Source: Bosea sp. 124 | GTDB taxonomy: Bacteria; Pseudomonadota; Alphaproteobacteria; Rhizobiales; Beijerinckiaceae | Length of the DNA: 64,000 nt | Reading direction: 5' to 3' | Assembly (NCBI RefSeq): GCF_003046175.1 | Contig: NZ_PZZM01000001.1 | Coordinates: forward strand, 4,109,001-4,173,000 | Part shown: one piece after another, positions 53,442 to 63,852 of the stretch | Layout of the letters: the number at the start of each line of letters is the position of its first letter | Numbering within the stretch: position 1 is the stretch's first letter | Notes under the pieces: generated by a model | Seen by the model: the letters and a program-made list of their open reading frames with translations, nothing else | Told to the model about the DNA's origin: nothing | Databases searched by the model: none | Translations under genes and position numbers: made by a program

Positions 53442-54799
53442 CAGGATGCCCGGCGAAGCGCCTCCAGGGCGGCGCTGACCGTCGTTTCGGCGGCGCCGAC
53501 CTGCATCGCGATATCGGCTGCCGCCGCATTGGCGCGGTCGAGCGCGCGGGCGGTCATCTCGATGCTGTCATTGACGGCATTGGCGCGGGCGATCGCCTCG
53601 TCGGATGTCTGCGCCACGTCCGAGGCGTCGCGAGCGATGGCGGCGGTGACGGCGCTCTGCTGCGAGACGGCTTCCGAGATCGCTTCCGAATCCAGCCGGA
53701 TCTCGCCGATGGTGCCGGCGATGGAGGCGGCATGCGCGCTGCACGCCTCGGCGCTCGCCGCCAGCTCGGCGATCTGGCCGGCGATGTCCTGAGTTGCGCT
53801 CGCGGTCTGGGTCGCGAGCGACTTGACCTCGGAGGCGACGACCGCGAAGCCGCGGCCGGCCTCGCCGGCACGCGCGGCCTCGATGGTGGCGTTGAGGGCG
53901 AGCAGGTTGGTCTGGGCGGCGATGTCGGCGATCATGCCGACGACGGTGCCGATGCTGTCGGTCACGTCGCGCAGGCGCGCAATGGCCTGGTTCATCTGGC
54001 CAGCGTCGGCCACGGCACGGTTTGCGATCCTCAGGCTCGCCTGGGCGCGCTGGCCGATCTCGGCAATGTTGGCGGACATCTCTTCGGTGGCGGCTGCCGT
54101 CTGGAGCGATTTTTCTCGCACCAGAATCGAGGCGCTGGTGACATGGCCGAGCGTACCCTTGATGAAGCTCGTGGCCTTGCTGGTCTCGCTGGCGGTAGCG
54201 ACAAATTCGTCGACGGCGCCGCTGATCGTGTCGTCGATGCCCCCGATACGGGATTTAAGCGTGGCGGTCGCCTCGTCAAGGGCCGATGCGCGGCGCTTCG
54301 CCTCGGCTGCGCGGATGTCGTAGCCGATGGTAACGGCGGTGTTGGCGTCGAAGGTCAGCAGGCGCTCGATCACGAACAGGTCGTTGGCCCGCTTACGCGG
54401 GCGGAGAAAATGGGCGAGCCGCCACTTCCGGCTGAGATGGTTCATCAGCGCAAGCGAGATTGAGACGCGCGGGCGGGCGCCGACTCCTCCCTTCAGTTCG
54501 AGGAGGCACAGCGCCTCGGCCGAAGCGGCGTAGGCTTCGCCGAAATCGCCCTCGAACAGATGCCGGAAATGCGCTTTCTCAGCCGCGTAGAGCTCGGGCG
54601 CGACAGGTTCGAGCGCCTCCCGCAGGCCGGGATTGATCACGAGCGCCCGCTCGAAATCCTCCTCGACGATCGCGTCGATCACCCGCCCCACCTCGGTGTG
54701 GTAGAAGCCGAGGCGCGCGCGCTGGCGCTCGTCGTAGCCGATCGCGCGCAGACGGCGCCCCATCTGGTCGAGAGTCGCGAGTGAAGGCCGATCGTGCAT
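53441..54799 (-). CDS. cytoplasmic globin-coupled-sensor-like methyl-accepting chemotaxis protein
   Basis: About 452 residues with no membrane span. Residues 1-150 look like a protoglobin sensor ([34 protein letters not shown]). In the place of the heme-binding proximal His (usual VHARIG-like) the segment reads [13 protein letters not shown] with no His, aligning Lys103 there. The MCP signalling tip [20 protein letters not shown] is intact, within coiled-coil. No C-terminal CheR-docking pentapeptide is seen. ATG 54799 is chosen because the longer frame has no domain. The gene is antisense within the cox cluster. Confidence 0.82.
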   Translation of the reverse strand: MHDRPSLATLDQMGRRLRAIGYDERQRARLGFYHTEVGRVIDAIVEEDFERALVINPGLREALEPVAPELYAAEKAHFRHLFEGDFGEAYAASAEALCLLELKGGVGARPRVSISLALMNHLSRKWRLAHFLRPRKRANDLFVIERLLTFDANTAVTIGYDIRAAEAKRRASALDEATATLKSRIGGIDDTISGAVDEFVATASETSKATSFIKGTLGHVTSASILVREKSLQTAAATEEMSANIAEIGQRAQASLRIANRAVADAGQMNQAIARLRDVTDSIGTVVGMIADIAAQTNLLALNATIEAARAGEAGRGFAVVASEVKSLATQTASATQDIAGQIAELAASAEACSAHAASIAGTIGEIRLDSEAISEAVSQQSAVTAAIARDASDVAQTSDEAIARANAVNDSIEMTARALDRANAAAADIAMQVGAAETTVSAALEALRRAS

Positions 54800-55113
54800 C
54801 GACGCCGGAGTCCTTGGCGGGGAAAACCATGGTGTGGGCCGGCCGGTTAAAAATAGAAGAATGCGCGCCGGTGTCGCTCCGGAGGTCGCGGCGTGGCGCC
54901 TGAACGGAACGTTTGACCCGAAACGCGCGAAATCGGCGCAAAAAGCGGTCCGATGGAAGCGTGCCGCCGGCTTGACCGCGCAAAAACGCGGGTCCACATT
55001 CGGTTTAAAGCTGTTCCAAGGAGAAGTTCGCGCCTGCCGCGAGCCTCCGCTCCAGCGCGCCGAATGGTTATGTCACGAGCCGGGCGTCAGACCCGGGTCA
55101 CAGGAGGAAGACG
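54800..55113. promoter_or_regulatory. divergent promoter region between chemoreceptor and coxS
   Basis: About 314 bp without a gene. TTGACC at 54972-54977 is a possible -35 for the cox operon, but the downstream -10 is weak. A small AT-rich patch at 54847-54862 may belong to the chemoreceptor promoter. No operator was recognised. Confidence 0.4.
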
Positions 55114-55626
<513 letters not shown>

Positions 55627-55725
55627 AAGGTTGCGAATGAGACGCCGCGGCCCGTGCCATCCCGTGCGGGATTTGTCTTGAGGTCATGACGTGCCCGCCA
55701 GAGGCGCGCTGAGGAGGAAACATTC

Positions 55726-58089
55726 ATGTCGGCAACCGGAATCGGCGCATCAGTCCGTCGCAAGGAAGACCACCGCTTCATCACCGGCCAGGGCCGCTAC
55801 ACCGACGACATCAACCGGCCCGGCCAGGCCCATGCCTATTTCCTGCGTTCGCCGCATGCTCATGCCACGCTCAAGTCGATCGACGCCAAGGCGGCGGCCG
55901 GCATGCCGGGCGTGCTCGGCATCTATACCGGCGACGACCTCGTGGCGGACAAAGTCGGCGGGCTGATCTGCGGCTGGATGATCCACAACAAGGATGGCTC
56001 GCCGATGCGGGCCGGTGCGCATCCGGCTCTGGCGCAGGGCAAGGTCCGCTATGTCGGCGACCATGTCGCCGTCATTATCGCCGAGACGCTGGCGCAGGCG
56101 CGCGACGCCTCCGAGGCGATCATGGTCGATTACGGCCTGCTGCCGGCGGTGGTCGATACGGCCAGCGCCGCAGGTGCCAAGACGGTCGTCCATGCGGAAG
56201 CACCGGACAACACAGTCTTCAACTGGCATCTCGGCAACAAGGACGAGACCGAGGCCGCCTTCAGGACGGCCAAGCACGTCACGAAGCTCGACATCGTCAA
56301 CAACCGCCTCGTGCCGAACCCGATGGAGCCGCGCGCGGCGGTCGGCGACTATGACGCCGGCGAGGGCATCTTCACGCTCTACACGACGAGCCAGAACCCG
56401 CATGTGGCGCGGCTCGTGCTGTCGGCCTTCATCGGCATTGCGCCGGAAAACAAGCTGCGCGTGGTCGCGCCCGATGTCGGCGGCGGCTTTGGCTCGAAGA
56501 TCTTCATCTATGCCGAGGAGACGGTCTGCGTCTGGGCGGCGAAGAAGGTCGGCCGGCCGGTGAAGTGGAATTCCGACCGCACCGAGGCGTTCCTGTCGGA
56601 CGCGCATGGCCGCGACCACGTCACCCATGCCGAACTCGCGACCGATGCGGAGGGCAGGATCACGGGTTTGAGGGTCAAGACGACGGCCAATCTCGGCGCC
56701 TATCTCTCGACCTTCTCCTCCTCGGTGCCGACCTATCTCTATGCGCCGCTTTTGTCGGGCTCCTACGACATCCCGGCGATCTATGCCGAGGTCGATGCAG
56801 TCTACACCAATACCGCGCCTGTCGATGCCTATCGCGGAGCAGGGCGGCCGGAGGCGACCTTCGTGGTCGAGCGGCTGATCGAGGTCGCGGCACGCGAGCT
56901 CGGCAAGGACCCGGCAAAATTCCGGATGCAGAACTACGTCAAGAAGTTCCCGCACCAGACGCCGGTCATCATGATGTACGACGCTGGCAATTACGCCGCT
57001 TCGATGAGGAAGGCGCTGGAGATCATCGACTACAAGGGCATCGGGAAGCGCAAGCGCGACTCGGCCCGCGACGGCAAGCTGCGCGGCATCGGCTTCTCCT
57101 CCTATATCGAGGCTTGCGGCATCGCGCCGTCGGCGGCGGTCGGTTCGCTCGGCGCCGGCGTCGGCCTGTGGGAATCGGCGGAGGTCCGGGTCAATCCGAT
57201 CGGCACGGTCGAGGTTCTGACCGGCTCGCATAGCCATGGCCAAGGCCATGAGACGACTTTTGCCCAGCTCGTCTCCGACAAACTCGGTATCCCCATCGAG
57301 AACGTCTCGATCATCCATGGCGACACCGACAAGGTGCAGATGGGCATGGGCACCTATGGCTCGCGCTCGGGCGCGGTCGGCATGTCGGCGATCTTCAAGG
57401 CGGTCGACAAGGTGATCGCCAAGGGCAAGAAGGTCGCTGCCTATGTGCTGGAGGCCGACGAGGCCGATATCGACTTCGCGGACGGGCATTTCTCGGTGAA
57501 GGGCACCGACCGCAAGCTCGATTTCGGATCCTGTGCGCTGCAAGCCTATGTCGCGCACAAGTTCAACGGGCAGGATCTGGAGCCGGGGCTGAAGGAGGGG
57601 GCGTTCTACGACCCGACCAACTTCACCTTCCCGGCCGGCGTCCATATCTGCGAGCTCGAGATCGACCCGCAGACCGGGGTGACCAGGATCGAGCGCTGGG
57701 CGGCGGTCGACGATTTCGGCAACGTCATCAATCCGATGATCGTCGAAGGCCAGGTCCATGGCGGCATCGCCCAGGGTGTCGGCCAGGCGCTGCTCGAAGG
57801 TGCGCGCTACAATGCGGACGGCCAGCTCTTGACCGCGAGTTTCATGGACTACGCCATGCCCCGCGCCGACGATTTGCCGTCCTTCGATGTCGGCATGACG
57901 GTCACGGCCTGCCCGTCCAATCCACTCGGCATCAAGGGCTGTGGCGAGGCCGGTGCGATCGCCTCGCCTCCGGCCGTGATCAACGCCATCACCGATGCGC
58001 TCGGCCATGAGGACATCGCCATGCCGGCGACGCCGCAGGCCGTCTGGCGCGCGGCGCAGAAGAGCATCCGGAGAATGGCTGCCGAATGA
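55726..58089 (+). CDS. coxL: form II Cox-type molybdenum hydroxylase large subunit
   Basis: A 787-residue molybdopterin-binding subunit. The active-site loop reads AYRGAGR at residues 368-374, the form II motif; true CO dehydrogenases (form I) have AYxCSFR with the catalytic Cys. The conserved Glu of the hydroxylase mechanism is E741 in [12 protein letters not shown]. So the fold and cofactors (Mo-molybdopterin) are certain, but CO is not established as the substrate; aldehydes or N-heterocycles are alternatives. AGGAGG precedes ATG 55726. Confidence 0.92.
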   Translation: MSATGIGASVRRKEDHRFITGQGRYTDDINRPGQAHAYFLRSPHAHATLKSIDAKAAAGMPGVLGIYTGDDLVADKVGGLICGWMIHNKDGSPMRAGAHPALAQGKVRYVGDHVAVIIAETLAQARDASEAIMVDYGLLPAVVDTASAAGAKTVVHAEAPDNTVFNWHLGNKDETEAAFRTAKHVTKLDIVNNRLVPNPMEPRAAVGDYDAGEGIFTLYTTSQNPHVARLVLSAFIGIAPENKLRVVAPDVGGGFGSKIFIYAEETVCVWAAKKVGRPVKWNSDRTEAFLSDAHGRDHVTHAELATDAEGRITGLRVKTTANLGAYLSTFSSSVPTYLYAPLLSGSYDIPAIYAEVDAVYTNTAPVDAYRGAGRPEATFVVERLIEVAARELGKDPAKFRMQNYVKKFPHQTPVIMMYDAGNYAASMRKALEIIDYKGIGKRKRDSARDGKLRGIGFSSYIEACGIAPSAAVGSLGAGVGLWESAEVRVNPIGTVEVLTGSHSHGQGHETTFAQLVSDKLGIPIENVSIIHGDTDKVQMGMGTYGSRSGAVGMSAIFKAVDKVIAKGKKVAAYVLEADEADIDFADGHFSVKGTDRKLDFGSCALQAYVAHKFNGQDLEPGLKEGAFYDPTNFTFPAGVHICELEIDPQTGVTRIERWAAVDDFGNVINPMIVEGQVHGGIAQGVGQALLEGARYNADGQLLTASFMDYAMPRADDLPSFDVGMTVTACPSNPLGIKGCGEAGAIASPPAVINAITDALGHEDIAMPATPQAVWRAAQKSIRRMAAE

Positions 58090-58097
58090 ATACGCGC

Positions 58098-58189
58098 CAT
58101 GGTCGGGCTTGCCCCGACCATCTCCTCGAGGTGAGGCGCCCTCAGCGCTTGCCAGGACGAGATGCTCGGGGCAAGCCCGAGCATGACGG
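58098..58189. repeat. REP-like palindromic element, copy 3 (between coxL and coxM)
   Basis: Hairpins CATGGTCGGgcttgcCCCGACCAT and GATGCTCGGggcaagCCCGAGCAT, the same arms as copies near 27.8 and 29.1 kb. It fills the 125-bp gap between coxL and coxM. Confidence 0.75.
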
Positions 58190-58214
58190 TTCCCGAACGA
58201 AGCGGAGACACATC

Positions 58215-59018
58215 ATGTACGCCTTCACCTATCACCGTCCGGGCTCCGCGCGTCAGGCCGCCGGGCTTCTCGCCAGGAAGGAGGACGCCAAGATCCTCGC
58301 CGGCGGGCACACCCTGCTGCCGACGATGAAGCAGCGCTTGGCCTCGCCGAGCGCGCTCGTCGATCTCGGCGCCTGCGGCGATCTCAAGGGCATCGCGCGC
58401 AAGGGGCGCACCGTCGTCATCGGCGCGATGACGACCCATGCCGAGGTTGCCGAATCGGCGATCGTGCAGGAGGCGATTCCGGGCCTCGCCTGGCTCGCCT
58501 CGCATATCGGCGATCCGCATGTGCGCCATCGCGGCACTATCGGCGGCTCCGTCGCCAACAACGATCCTGCGGCGGATTATCCGGCGGCCTGCCTCGCTCT
58601 CGGCGCGACGGTCGTCACCAACAAGCGCAAGATCGAGTCAGACGACTTCTTCACCGGGCTCTACGAGACGGCGCTGGAGGAGGGCGAGATCATCACCAAG
58701 GTGGTGTTCCCGGTGGTGTCAAAGGCGGGTTACGCCAAGTTCCGCAACCCGGCGTCACGCTATGCGCTGGTCGGCGTCTTCGTCGCCAAGCGCGGTGCCG
58801 AGATCCGCGTCGCGGTGACGGGGGCAGGCGAGGGCGGCGTCTTCCGCTGGCCGGAAGCCGAGGCCGCCCTCAAGGCTCGCTTCGCACCGAAGTCGCTCGA
58901 GGGTCTCAAGGCGACCGCCAAGGGCATCAATGCCGACATGCATGCGGATGCGGATTACCGCGCGCATCTGATCGGGGTGATGACGAAGCAGGCGGTGGCG
59001 CAGGCGACGGGGAGGTAG
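58215..59018 (+). CDS. coxM: Cox-type hydroxylase FAD-binding medium subunit
   Basis: About 267 residues from ATG 58215. FAD-binding motifs ILAGGHTLLPTMK and TIGGSVANNDPAADYPA are typical of CoxM/xanthine dehydrogenase FAD domains, and the C-terminal CO_deh_flav_C part follows. It takes electrons from CoxS to its FAD and on to the respiratory chain. It starts after a REP-like element, 125 bp from coxL. Confidence 0.92.
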   Translation: MYAFTYHRPGSARQAAGLLARKEDAKILAGGHTLLPTMKQRLASPSALVDLGACGDLKGIARKGRTVVIGAMTTHAEVAESAIVQEAIPGLAWLASHIGDPHVRHRGTIGGSVANNDPAADYPAACLALGATVVTNKRKIESDDFFTGLYETALEEGEIITKVVFPVVSKAGYAKFRNPASRYALVGVFVAKRGAEIRVAVTGAGEGGVFRWPEAEAALKARFAPKSLEGLKATAKGINADMHADADYRAHLIGVMTKQAVAQATGR

Positions 59019-59060
59019 CGCACGAGCGCAAGCCAGCACAGGCGCGCAAGGGTGATGCGC

Positions 59061-59150
59061 CATGTCATGGCCGGGCTTGACCCAGCCATCTCGTCTGGCG
59101 CCTTCTTGCCATCGTTTACGAGATGCTCGGGGCAAGCCCGAGCATGACGC
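59061..59150. repeat. REP-like palindromic element, copy 4 (between coxM and coxD)
   Basis: CATGGCCGGgcttgaCCCAGCCAT and GATGCTCGGggcaagCCCGAGCAT arms. Its right end is 8 bp from the coxD start codon. Confidence 0.7.
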
Positions 59151-59158
59151 GAGTTGTC

Positions 59159-60073
59159 ATGCCCACATCCCTCCCGACCTCCATCGACGCGACGCTGGCC
59201 CTGCTTCAGTCCCAGGGCTATGTCGCGGATCGCGCGCTCGCGACCGTTCTGTTCCTGGCACTTCGAATGAAGCGGCCGCTGCTGCTCGAGGGCGAGGCCG
59301 GCACCGGCAAGACCGAGATCGCCAAGGTGCTTGCCGGCGCGCTCGGACGGAAGCTGATCCGGCTGCAATGCTATGAGGGGCTCGACCTCGCATCCGCCGT
59401 CTACGAGTGGAACTATGCCGGGCAGATGATGGCGATCCGTCTTGCCGAGGCCGGCGGTGCGACCGGGGATCGCGAGCGGCTGGAAGGCGACATCTTCTCG
59501 GAGAAATACCTGATCAAGCGGCCGTTGTTGCAGGCGCTGGAGCCGCAGGAGGGCGGCGCGCCGATCCTGCTGATCGACGAACTCGACCGCACCGACGAGG
59601 CCTTCGAGGCGTTCCTGCTCGAGGTTCTAGCGGATTCGCAGGTGACGATCCCGGAACTCGGGACGATCAAGGCGGCTGAGCCGCCGATCGTGATCCTGAC
59701 CTCCAACCGCACCCGCGAAATCCATGACGCGCTGAAGCGGCGCTGTCTCTATCACTGGGTCGGCTATCCCGATGCTGGCCGCGAACTCGCGATTCTGAAG
59801 GCACGCGCGCCGCACGCCCCGGCGAAGCTGGCGAAACAGGTCGTCAGCTTCGTCCAGGCGATCCGCAAGGAAGAGCTGTTCAAGGCGCCGGGTGTCGCCG
59901 AGACGCTCGACTGGGCGACTGCGCTGGTGGAACTCGATGCGGTCGCGCTTGATCCCGCGCTGGTCTCCGACACGCTGGGCGCCTTGCTCAAATACCAGGA
60001 CGACATCCAGGCCATGCAGGGCTCGAAGGTGAAGGAGCTGCTGGATCAGGCGAAGTCCGACGCGCGGGCGTGA
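59159..60073 (+). CDS. coxD: CoxD, MoxR-family AAA+ ATPase
   Basis: About 304 residues. Walker A GEAGTGKTE near residue 45, Walker B ILLIDELDRTDEAFEAFLLE and the arginine finger region SNRTREIHDALKRR identify the MoxR group. In Oligotropha CoxD helps mature the [CuSMoO2] site of CO dehydrogenase together with CoxE. The start at 59159 lacks a strong ribosome site because the REP element abuts it; ATG 59144, inside the repeat, is an alternative. Confidence 0.92.
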   Translation: MPTSLPTSIDATLALLQSQGYVADRALATVLFLALRMKRPLLLEGEAGTGKTEIAKVLAGALGRKLIRLQCYEGLDLASAVYEWNYAGQMMAIRLAEAGGATGDRERLEGDIFSEKYLIKRPLLQALEPQEGGAPILLIDELDRTDEAFEAFLLEVLADSQVTIPELGTIKAAEPPIVILTSNRTREIHDALKRRCLYHWVGYPDAGRELAILKARAPHAPAKLAKQVVSFVQAIRKEELFKAPGVAETLDWATALVELDAVALDPALVSDTLGALLKYQDDIQAMQGSKVKELLDQAKSDARA

Positions 60074-60169
60074 CCCTCCGGCCGACGAACCTGCGCCATA
60101 TCAAGGACGATGCCTGGCGGGGCGATCATCACAGAGTCCAGGACGTAGCGGGGCAGCGGAGAAGCGATC

Positions 60170-60547
60170 ATGAACAACGATCTCAGGGCGATCGAGGCGG
60201 TGGCCCGGACTTATCTCGACGGGCTCTACGAGGGCGATGTCGCCAAGCTTGAGCACGCCTTCCATCCGACCAGCGCGCTGACGACGGCTCTGGAGGACGG
60301 CACGATCAAGATCGTGCCGCGCGACGAGTGGCTGAAGGCCGTCAGCGAGCGGCCGTCGCCGAAGGCTGCCGGCATGACGCGGGGCGACCACATCCTGACG
60401 ATCGACATCGTCGGGCCGACGCTGGCGCTGGTGAAGGTGAAATGCCAGATGCCGCCGCGCTATTTCACCGATCTGCTCTCCTTCCTGAAGGTCGAGAGCA
60501 AATGGCAGATCGTGCAGAAGGTGTTCATGACCGAGATGGGGCCATGA
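60170..60547 (+). CDS. NTF2-like / lumazine-binding-like protein
   Basis: A 125-residue single-domain protein of the NTF2/SnoaL-like cone fold, begins DLRAIEAVARTYLDGLYEGD, with WQIVQKVFMTEMGP at the C-terminus. Such proteins are isomerases, hydratases or binding proteins. It lies between coxD and coxE, a position where canonical clusters have no gene, so it may serve the hydroxylase substrate or product. Confidence 0.8.
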   Translation: MNNDLRAIEAVARTYLDGLYEGDVAKLEHAFHPTSALTTALEDGTIKIVPRDEWLKAVSERPSPKAAGMTRGDHILTIDIVGPTLALVKVKCQMPPRYFTDLLSFLKVESKWQIVQKVFMTEMGP

Positions 60548-60560
60548 GGCTTGCTCTCAT

Positions 60561-60654
60561 CGTCACGGTCGGGCTTGCCTCGACCATCCACGTCTTCGCT
60601 GGGCGGGACCTATGATTGAGACGTGGATGCTCGCCACAAGGGCGAGCATGACGG
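60561..60654. repeat. REP-like palindromic element, copy 5 (before coxE)
   Basis: Arms CGGTCGGgcttgcctCGACC and GATGCTCGCcacaaggGCGAGCAT with the inner CCACGTCT / AGACGTGG pair. It fills the gap between the NTF2-like gene and coxE. Confidence 0.7.
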
Positions 60655-60667
60655 GTAAAACAGGGGC

Positions 60668-61867
60668 ATGACCGGCAAGCTGCCCGAGAACATCGCCTAT
60701 TTCGCGCGGGCCTTGCGTATAGCGGGCCTGCGCGTCGGCCCCGGTGCCGTGGTCGAGGCGGTGGAGGCTCTTGCCGAAGGAGCGCTCGGCGAGCGCGACG
60801 ATGTCTATTGGGCGCTGCATGCGATTTTCGTGAAGCGCCATGAGGACAGTGCCGTCTACGACCAGGCGTTCCGGCTGTTCTGGCGCCGACGCAACCTGAT
60901 CGAGAAGATCATGGCGCAGATGTCGCCGGTCTCGCCCGGCGCCGACAGCGCCCCGCAGAAGGAGGAGGCCGGCGCGCTGCGCGTGGCCGAGGCCTTTGCC
61001 CCGCCCCGGCGCGAGGAGGATGCGCCGGTCGAGCTGACGGAGTTGACGGCGCAACTGACCGTCTCCGACCGGGAGACGCTGAAATCGCGCGACTTCGCCC
61101 AGATGAGCGCGGCCGAGATCGCCCGGGCCAAGCAGCTCGTCTCGGAACTGAGCCTGCCGGACGATCTCGTCGCGACGCGGCGTTTCCAGCCGGCGCATCT
61201 CGCGGCGCGGATCGATCCGCGCCGGACGTTTCGCCGTTCGCTGCGGGGGGGCGGGGCAATGATCGACCTGGCCTTCCGCGAGCGGGCGCAGGTGCACCCG
61301 CCGATCGTGGCGCTGGTCGATATCTCCGGCTCGATGGCCGAATATTCGCGGATCTTCCTGCACTTCCTGCATGCCGTGACGGAGAAGCGCCGGCGGGTGC
61401 AGTCCTTTGTCTTCGGCACGCGGCTGACCAACGTCACCCGCTCGCTGCGTGCGCGCGATCCTGACGAGGCGCTGGCGCTGGCGGGCAAGGCTGCGCCGGA
61501 CTGGGAGGGCGGCACGCGCATCTCGACGGCACTGCATATGTTCAACCGGGTCTGGTCGCGGCGCGTGCTCGGCGGCGGGGCGATCGTGCTGCTCTTCACC
61601 GACGGGCTGGAGCGGCATCTGGACGGCGAACTCGCCTTCGAGATGGACCGTTTGCACCGCTCCTGCCGGCAATTGATCTGGTTGAATCCGCTGCTGCGCT
61701 TCGACCAGTTCGAGGCGCGCGCCAGCGGCATCCGGACCATGCTGCCTCATGTCGATTCGTTCCGGCCGATCCACAATCTCGCGGCGATGGCCGATCTCTG
61801 CGCGGCATTGTCGCCCCAGGCGACTCGGGCGAGCGATCCGCGCCAGTGGCTGAAGAAAGCGGGCTAG
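60668..61867 (+). CDS. coxE: CoxE, von Willebrand factor A domain protein
   Basis: A 399-residue protein. The VWA domain holds the MIDAS motif DISGSMAEYSR and TDGLERHLDGE further on. The N-terminal half is helical (LPENIAYFARALRIAG). CoxE pairs with the MoxR ATPase CoxD in maturation of Cox-type enzymes. It is separated from coxD by the NTF2-like gene and a REP element. Confidence 0.92.
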   Translation: MTGKLPENIAYFARALRIAGLRVGPGAVVEAVEALAEGALGERDDVYWALHAIFVKRHEDSAVYDQAFRLFWRRRNLIEKIMAQMSPVSPGADSAPQKEEAGALRVAEAFAPPRREEDAPVELTELTAQLTVSDRETLKSRDFAQMSAAEIARAKQLVSELSLPDDLVATRRFQPAHLAARIDPRRTFRRSLRGGGAMIDLAFRERAQVHPPIVALVDISGSMAEYSRIFLHFLHAVTEKRRRVQSFVFGTRLTNVTRSLRARDPDEALALAGKAAPDWEGGTRISTALHMFNRVWSRRVLGGGAIVLLFTDGLERHLDGELAFEMDRLHRSCRQLIWLNPLLRFDQFEARASGIRTMLPHVDSFRPIHNLAAMADLCAALSPQATRASDPRQWLKKAG

Positions 61868-61964
61868 ATCACCGCGCGTCCCACCGGATGCGAGGTGTCG
61901 ACGAAGCGCCTTGTTCTGGTATCGGATGTGTCTGAAAACGGGATTCTGCCTTCGGTCCGAGACT

Positions 61965-62687
61965 CTAGATCGCTGCTCCGGTGCGCTCGAAATGCCCGTG
62001 CTTCAGGAAATGACGCGTCTGCGCGATCGCCTCACGGTTGCGCATGATCAGCGGGTGGGTGCTGTGGATGGTGATGTGGTCCGCCATGCCGGCGACGCGG
62101 CTGCGTTCGACGGATACCCGCCCATCATTCGGCCCCGGCAGGAGCAGCCAGGCGAGCGGGTCGAGAGAGCGGTCGCCTGCAATGACGCCGAGCGGATAAT
62201 CCACCTCTCCCAGGACCTGGCAGAGCGTATCGGGCCTCGCCGTCACGAGCTCGGCGCCGGCCGGTCCGAAGAAGCCGCGATAGAGCGCGTTGTTGCGCAA
62301 GAGATCGGCGATTTCGCTGCCCTCGTTGGGCGGTGCCAGCATCACGATATGGCCGAGCCGCTCCGGGCGATGGCGGGCGATATAAGCGCGGGCGACGAGC
62401 CCGCCCATGGAGTGGGTGACGAAATGAAGCCTGCCACCGCATTCGCCGCCAAAGCGCGAGATCGTCTCATGCAGTTCCGCTACGATGTCCGCGATGCATC
62501 GGCTGCGGGCGGGATAATCCAGATTGAGCGTCCGATAGCCGTCCGCGCGCAGCGCATGTTCCAGTGTGGCAAGCGAGCTGGCGCTCCGCGCGATTCCATG
62601 CAGAAGCACGACGCCGTCACCGTCTCGACTTGCCATGTCTCGACCTGCCATGTCCGCGCTCATGTTCGCCGCCAAATCCCTTGCCAT
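61965..62687 (-). CDS. lipase-like alpha/beta hydrolase
   Basis: About 240 residues. GVVLLHGIARSASSLATLE gives the oxyanion region and THSMGGLVARAYIA the Ser nucleophile (GHSxG-like), followed by MLAPPNEGSEIADLL, as in PGAP1-type or triacylglycerol lipases. The N-terminus contains in-frame 5-residue repeats (DMAGR, DMASR) from a 15-bp DNA repeat. The start is uncertain: ATG 62687 has AGGA 6 bp upstream; 62723 and later Met codons are also possible. It is antisense to the cox cluster. Confidence 0.8.
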   Translation of the reverse strand: MARDLAANMSADMAGRDMASRDGDGVVLLHGIARSASSLATLEHALRADGYRTLNLDYPARSRCIADIVAELHETISRFGGECGGRLHFVTHSMGGLVARAYIARHRPERLGHIVMLAPPNEGSEIADLLRNNALYRGFFGPAGAELVTARPDTLCQVLGEVDYPLGVIAGDRSLDPLAWLLLPGPNDGRVSVERSRVAGMADHITIHSTHPLIMRNREAIAQTRHFLKHGHFERTGAAI

Positions 62688-62703
62688 GTCTTGTCCTGCC
62701 AAG
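62623..62703. repeat. 15-bp repeat within the lipase N-terminal coding region
   Basis: TCTCGACTTGCCATG (62623-62637) and TCTCGACCTGCCATG (62638-62652) are tandem; TCTTGTCCTGCCAAG (62689-62703) is a further relative. They encode short DMA-rich repeats on the minus strand. Confidence 0.55.
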
Positions 62704-62880
62704 GGCGATAGCGGGATCGTCATCGGCGGTCGAGGCGGCGGTCGCGGTTTTCCTCGCCGCATGCTCGAAAGCTGCGGTGGCCATGCTTAAGTAGACGCGC
62801 TTCGGGAGCTGTCTCCGGATAAGATATCGGTGGGCGGCATCCGGCGCCTCGCTACCGGGGTTCGAGCAGGGATCGATGAC

Positions 62881-63219
62881 ATGATCAGCACCGACACCGA
62901 CATCCTTTCCACGGCCGAGGCCTGGACGAAGGCCGGCCGCTCGGTTGCGCTCGCCACCGTCATCGAGACCTGGGGCTCGGCGCCGCGTCCGGTCGGCTCG
63001 CATCTCGTGATCGACGGGGAGGGCAATTTTCTCGGCTCGGTCTCGGGCGGCTGTGTCGAGGGAGCGGTCGTGGAGGAGGCGGTCGACGTGATCGCCGACG
63101 GCACGGCGCGGACGCTCGAATTCGGTGTCGCCGACGAGACCGCCTGGAAGGTCGGCCTGTCCTGCGGTGGCCGGATTCGCGTCTATGTCGAGCGGATTTC
63201 GGCCGGGACGGTGAACTGA
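62881..63219 (+). CDS. XdhC/CoxI-family protein, N-terminal-domain only
   Basis: A 112-residue protein equal to the first domain of XdhC. Typical segments: ALATVIETWGSAPRPVGSHLV and SVSGGCVEGAVVEEA. XdhC proteins bring sulfurated molybdenum cofactor to the hydroxylase. The Rossmann half appears to be encoded separately from 63853. The LysE gene start overlaps its stop by 1 bp. Confidence 0.88.
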   Translation: MISTDTDILSTAEAWTKAGRSVALATVIETWGSAPRPVGSHLVIDGEGNFLGSVSGGCVEGAVVEEAVDVIADGTARTLEFGVADETAWKVGLSCGGRIRVYVERISAGTVN

Positions 63220-63848
63220 TGGCCTCCTGGGAGACGCTGCTTGCCTTCGCGACGCTGACCCTCGTCGTCGCCTATTTTCCAGGGCCGGCGCTGCTCTACA
63301 CGGCGGCCCAGACCATCGCGCATGGCCGGCGTGCCGGCTTCATGGCGATGCTCGGCATCCATCTTGGCTGCTATCTGCATGTCTTTGCCGCGGCCTTCGG
63401 CCTGTCGGCCGTGTTCAAGCATGTGCCGGAGCTCTATCTCGCGGTGAAAATGGCCGGCGCGATCTATCTGGTCTGGCTCGGCATCGGCATGATCCGGTCG
63501 CGTCTCGCCACGGGCGACGGCCCCGTCACTCCGGCCAAGACCGTCAAGCGCGCGCTGGTCGATTCCTTCATCGTCGAGGTGCTCAATCCCAAGGTCGCGC
63601 TGTTCTTCGTCGCGCTCTTGCCGCAGTTCGTCGATCCGGCAGCGTCGCTGCCGGTCTGGGCGCAGTTCCTGATCCTCGGCACGATCGTTAATTTCGCCTT
63701 CTCCTCGGCGGATCTGATGACCGTGCTCGGGGCTTCGGCCGTGATCAGGGTGATGAAGAAGGCGCAGGCCGGCTTCGCCTTCGGGCGCTGGCTCGGCGGT
63801 TCTCTGATGATCGGGCTTGGCCTCAAGCTCGCCACCGACAAAGGCTGA
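63219..63848 (+). CDS. LysE/RhtB-family exporter
   Basis: A 209-residue membrane protein with six hydrophobic spans. The N-terminus LVVAYFPGPALLYTAAQTIAHG is the family signature (PGP) and NPKVALFFVALLPQFVDP the conserved middle motif. The family exports amino acids or similar metabolites. Its coupling to the XdhC-type genes suggests it exports a product or by-product linked to the hydroxylase. Confidence 0.88.
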   Translation: MASWETLLAFATLTLVVAYFPGPALLYTAAQTIAHGRRAGFMAMLGIHLGCYLHVFAAAFGLSAVFKHVPELYLAVKMAGAIYLVWLGIGMIRSRLATGDGPVTPAKTVKRALVDSFIVEVLNPKVALFFVALLPQFVDPAASLPVWAQFLILGTIVNFAFSSADLMTVLGASAVIRVMKKAQAGFAFGRWLGGSLMIGLGLKLATDKG

Positions 63849-63852
63849 GGCG

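Noticed and set aside
55750..58008. Long antisense open frame (752 codons) opposite coxL
   Set aside because: Mirror image of GC-rich coding; coxL on the plus strand is unmistakable.
55726..58089. Calling the cox genes an aerobic CO dehydrogenase
   Set aside because: The active-site loop is AYRGAGR, not AYxCSFR; only form II can be claimed.
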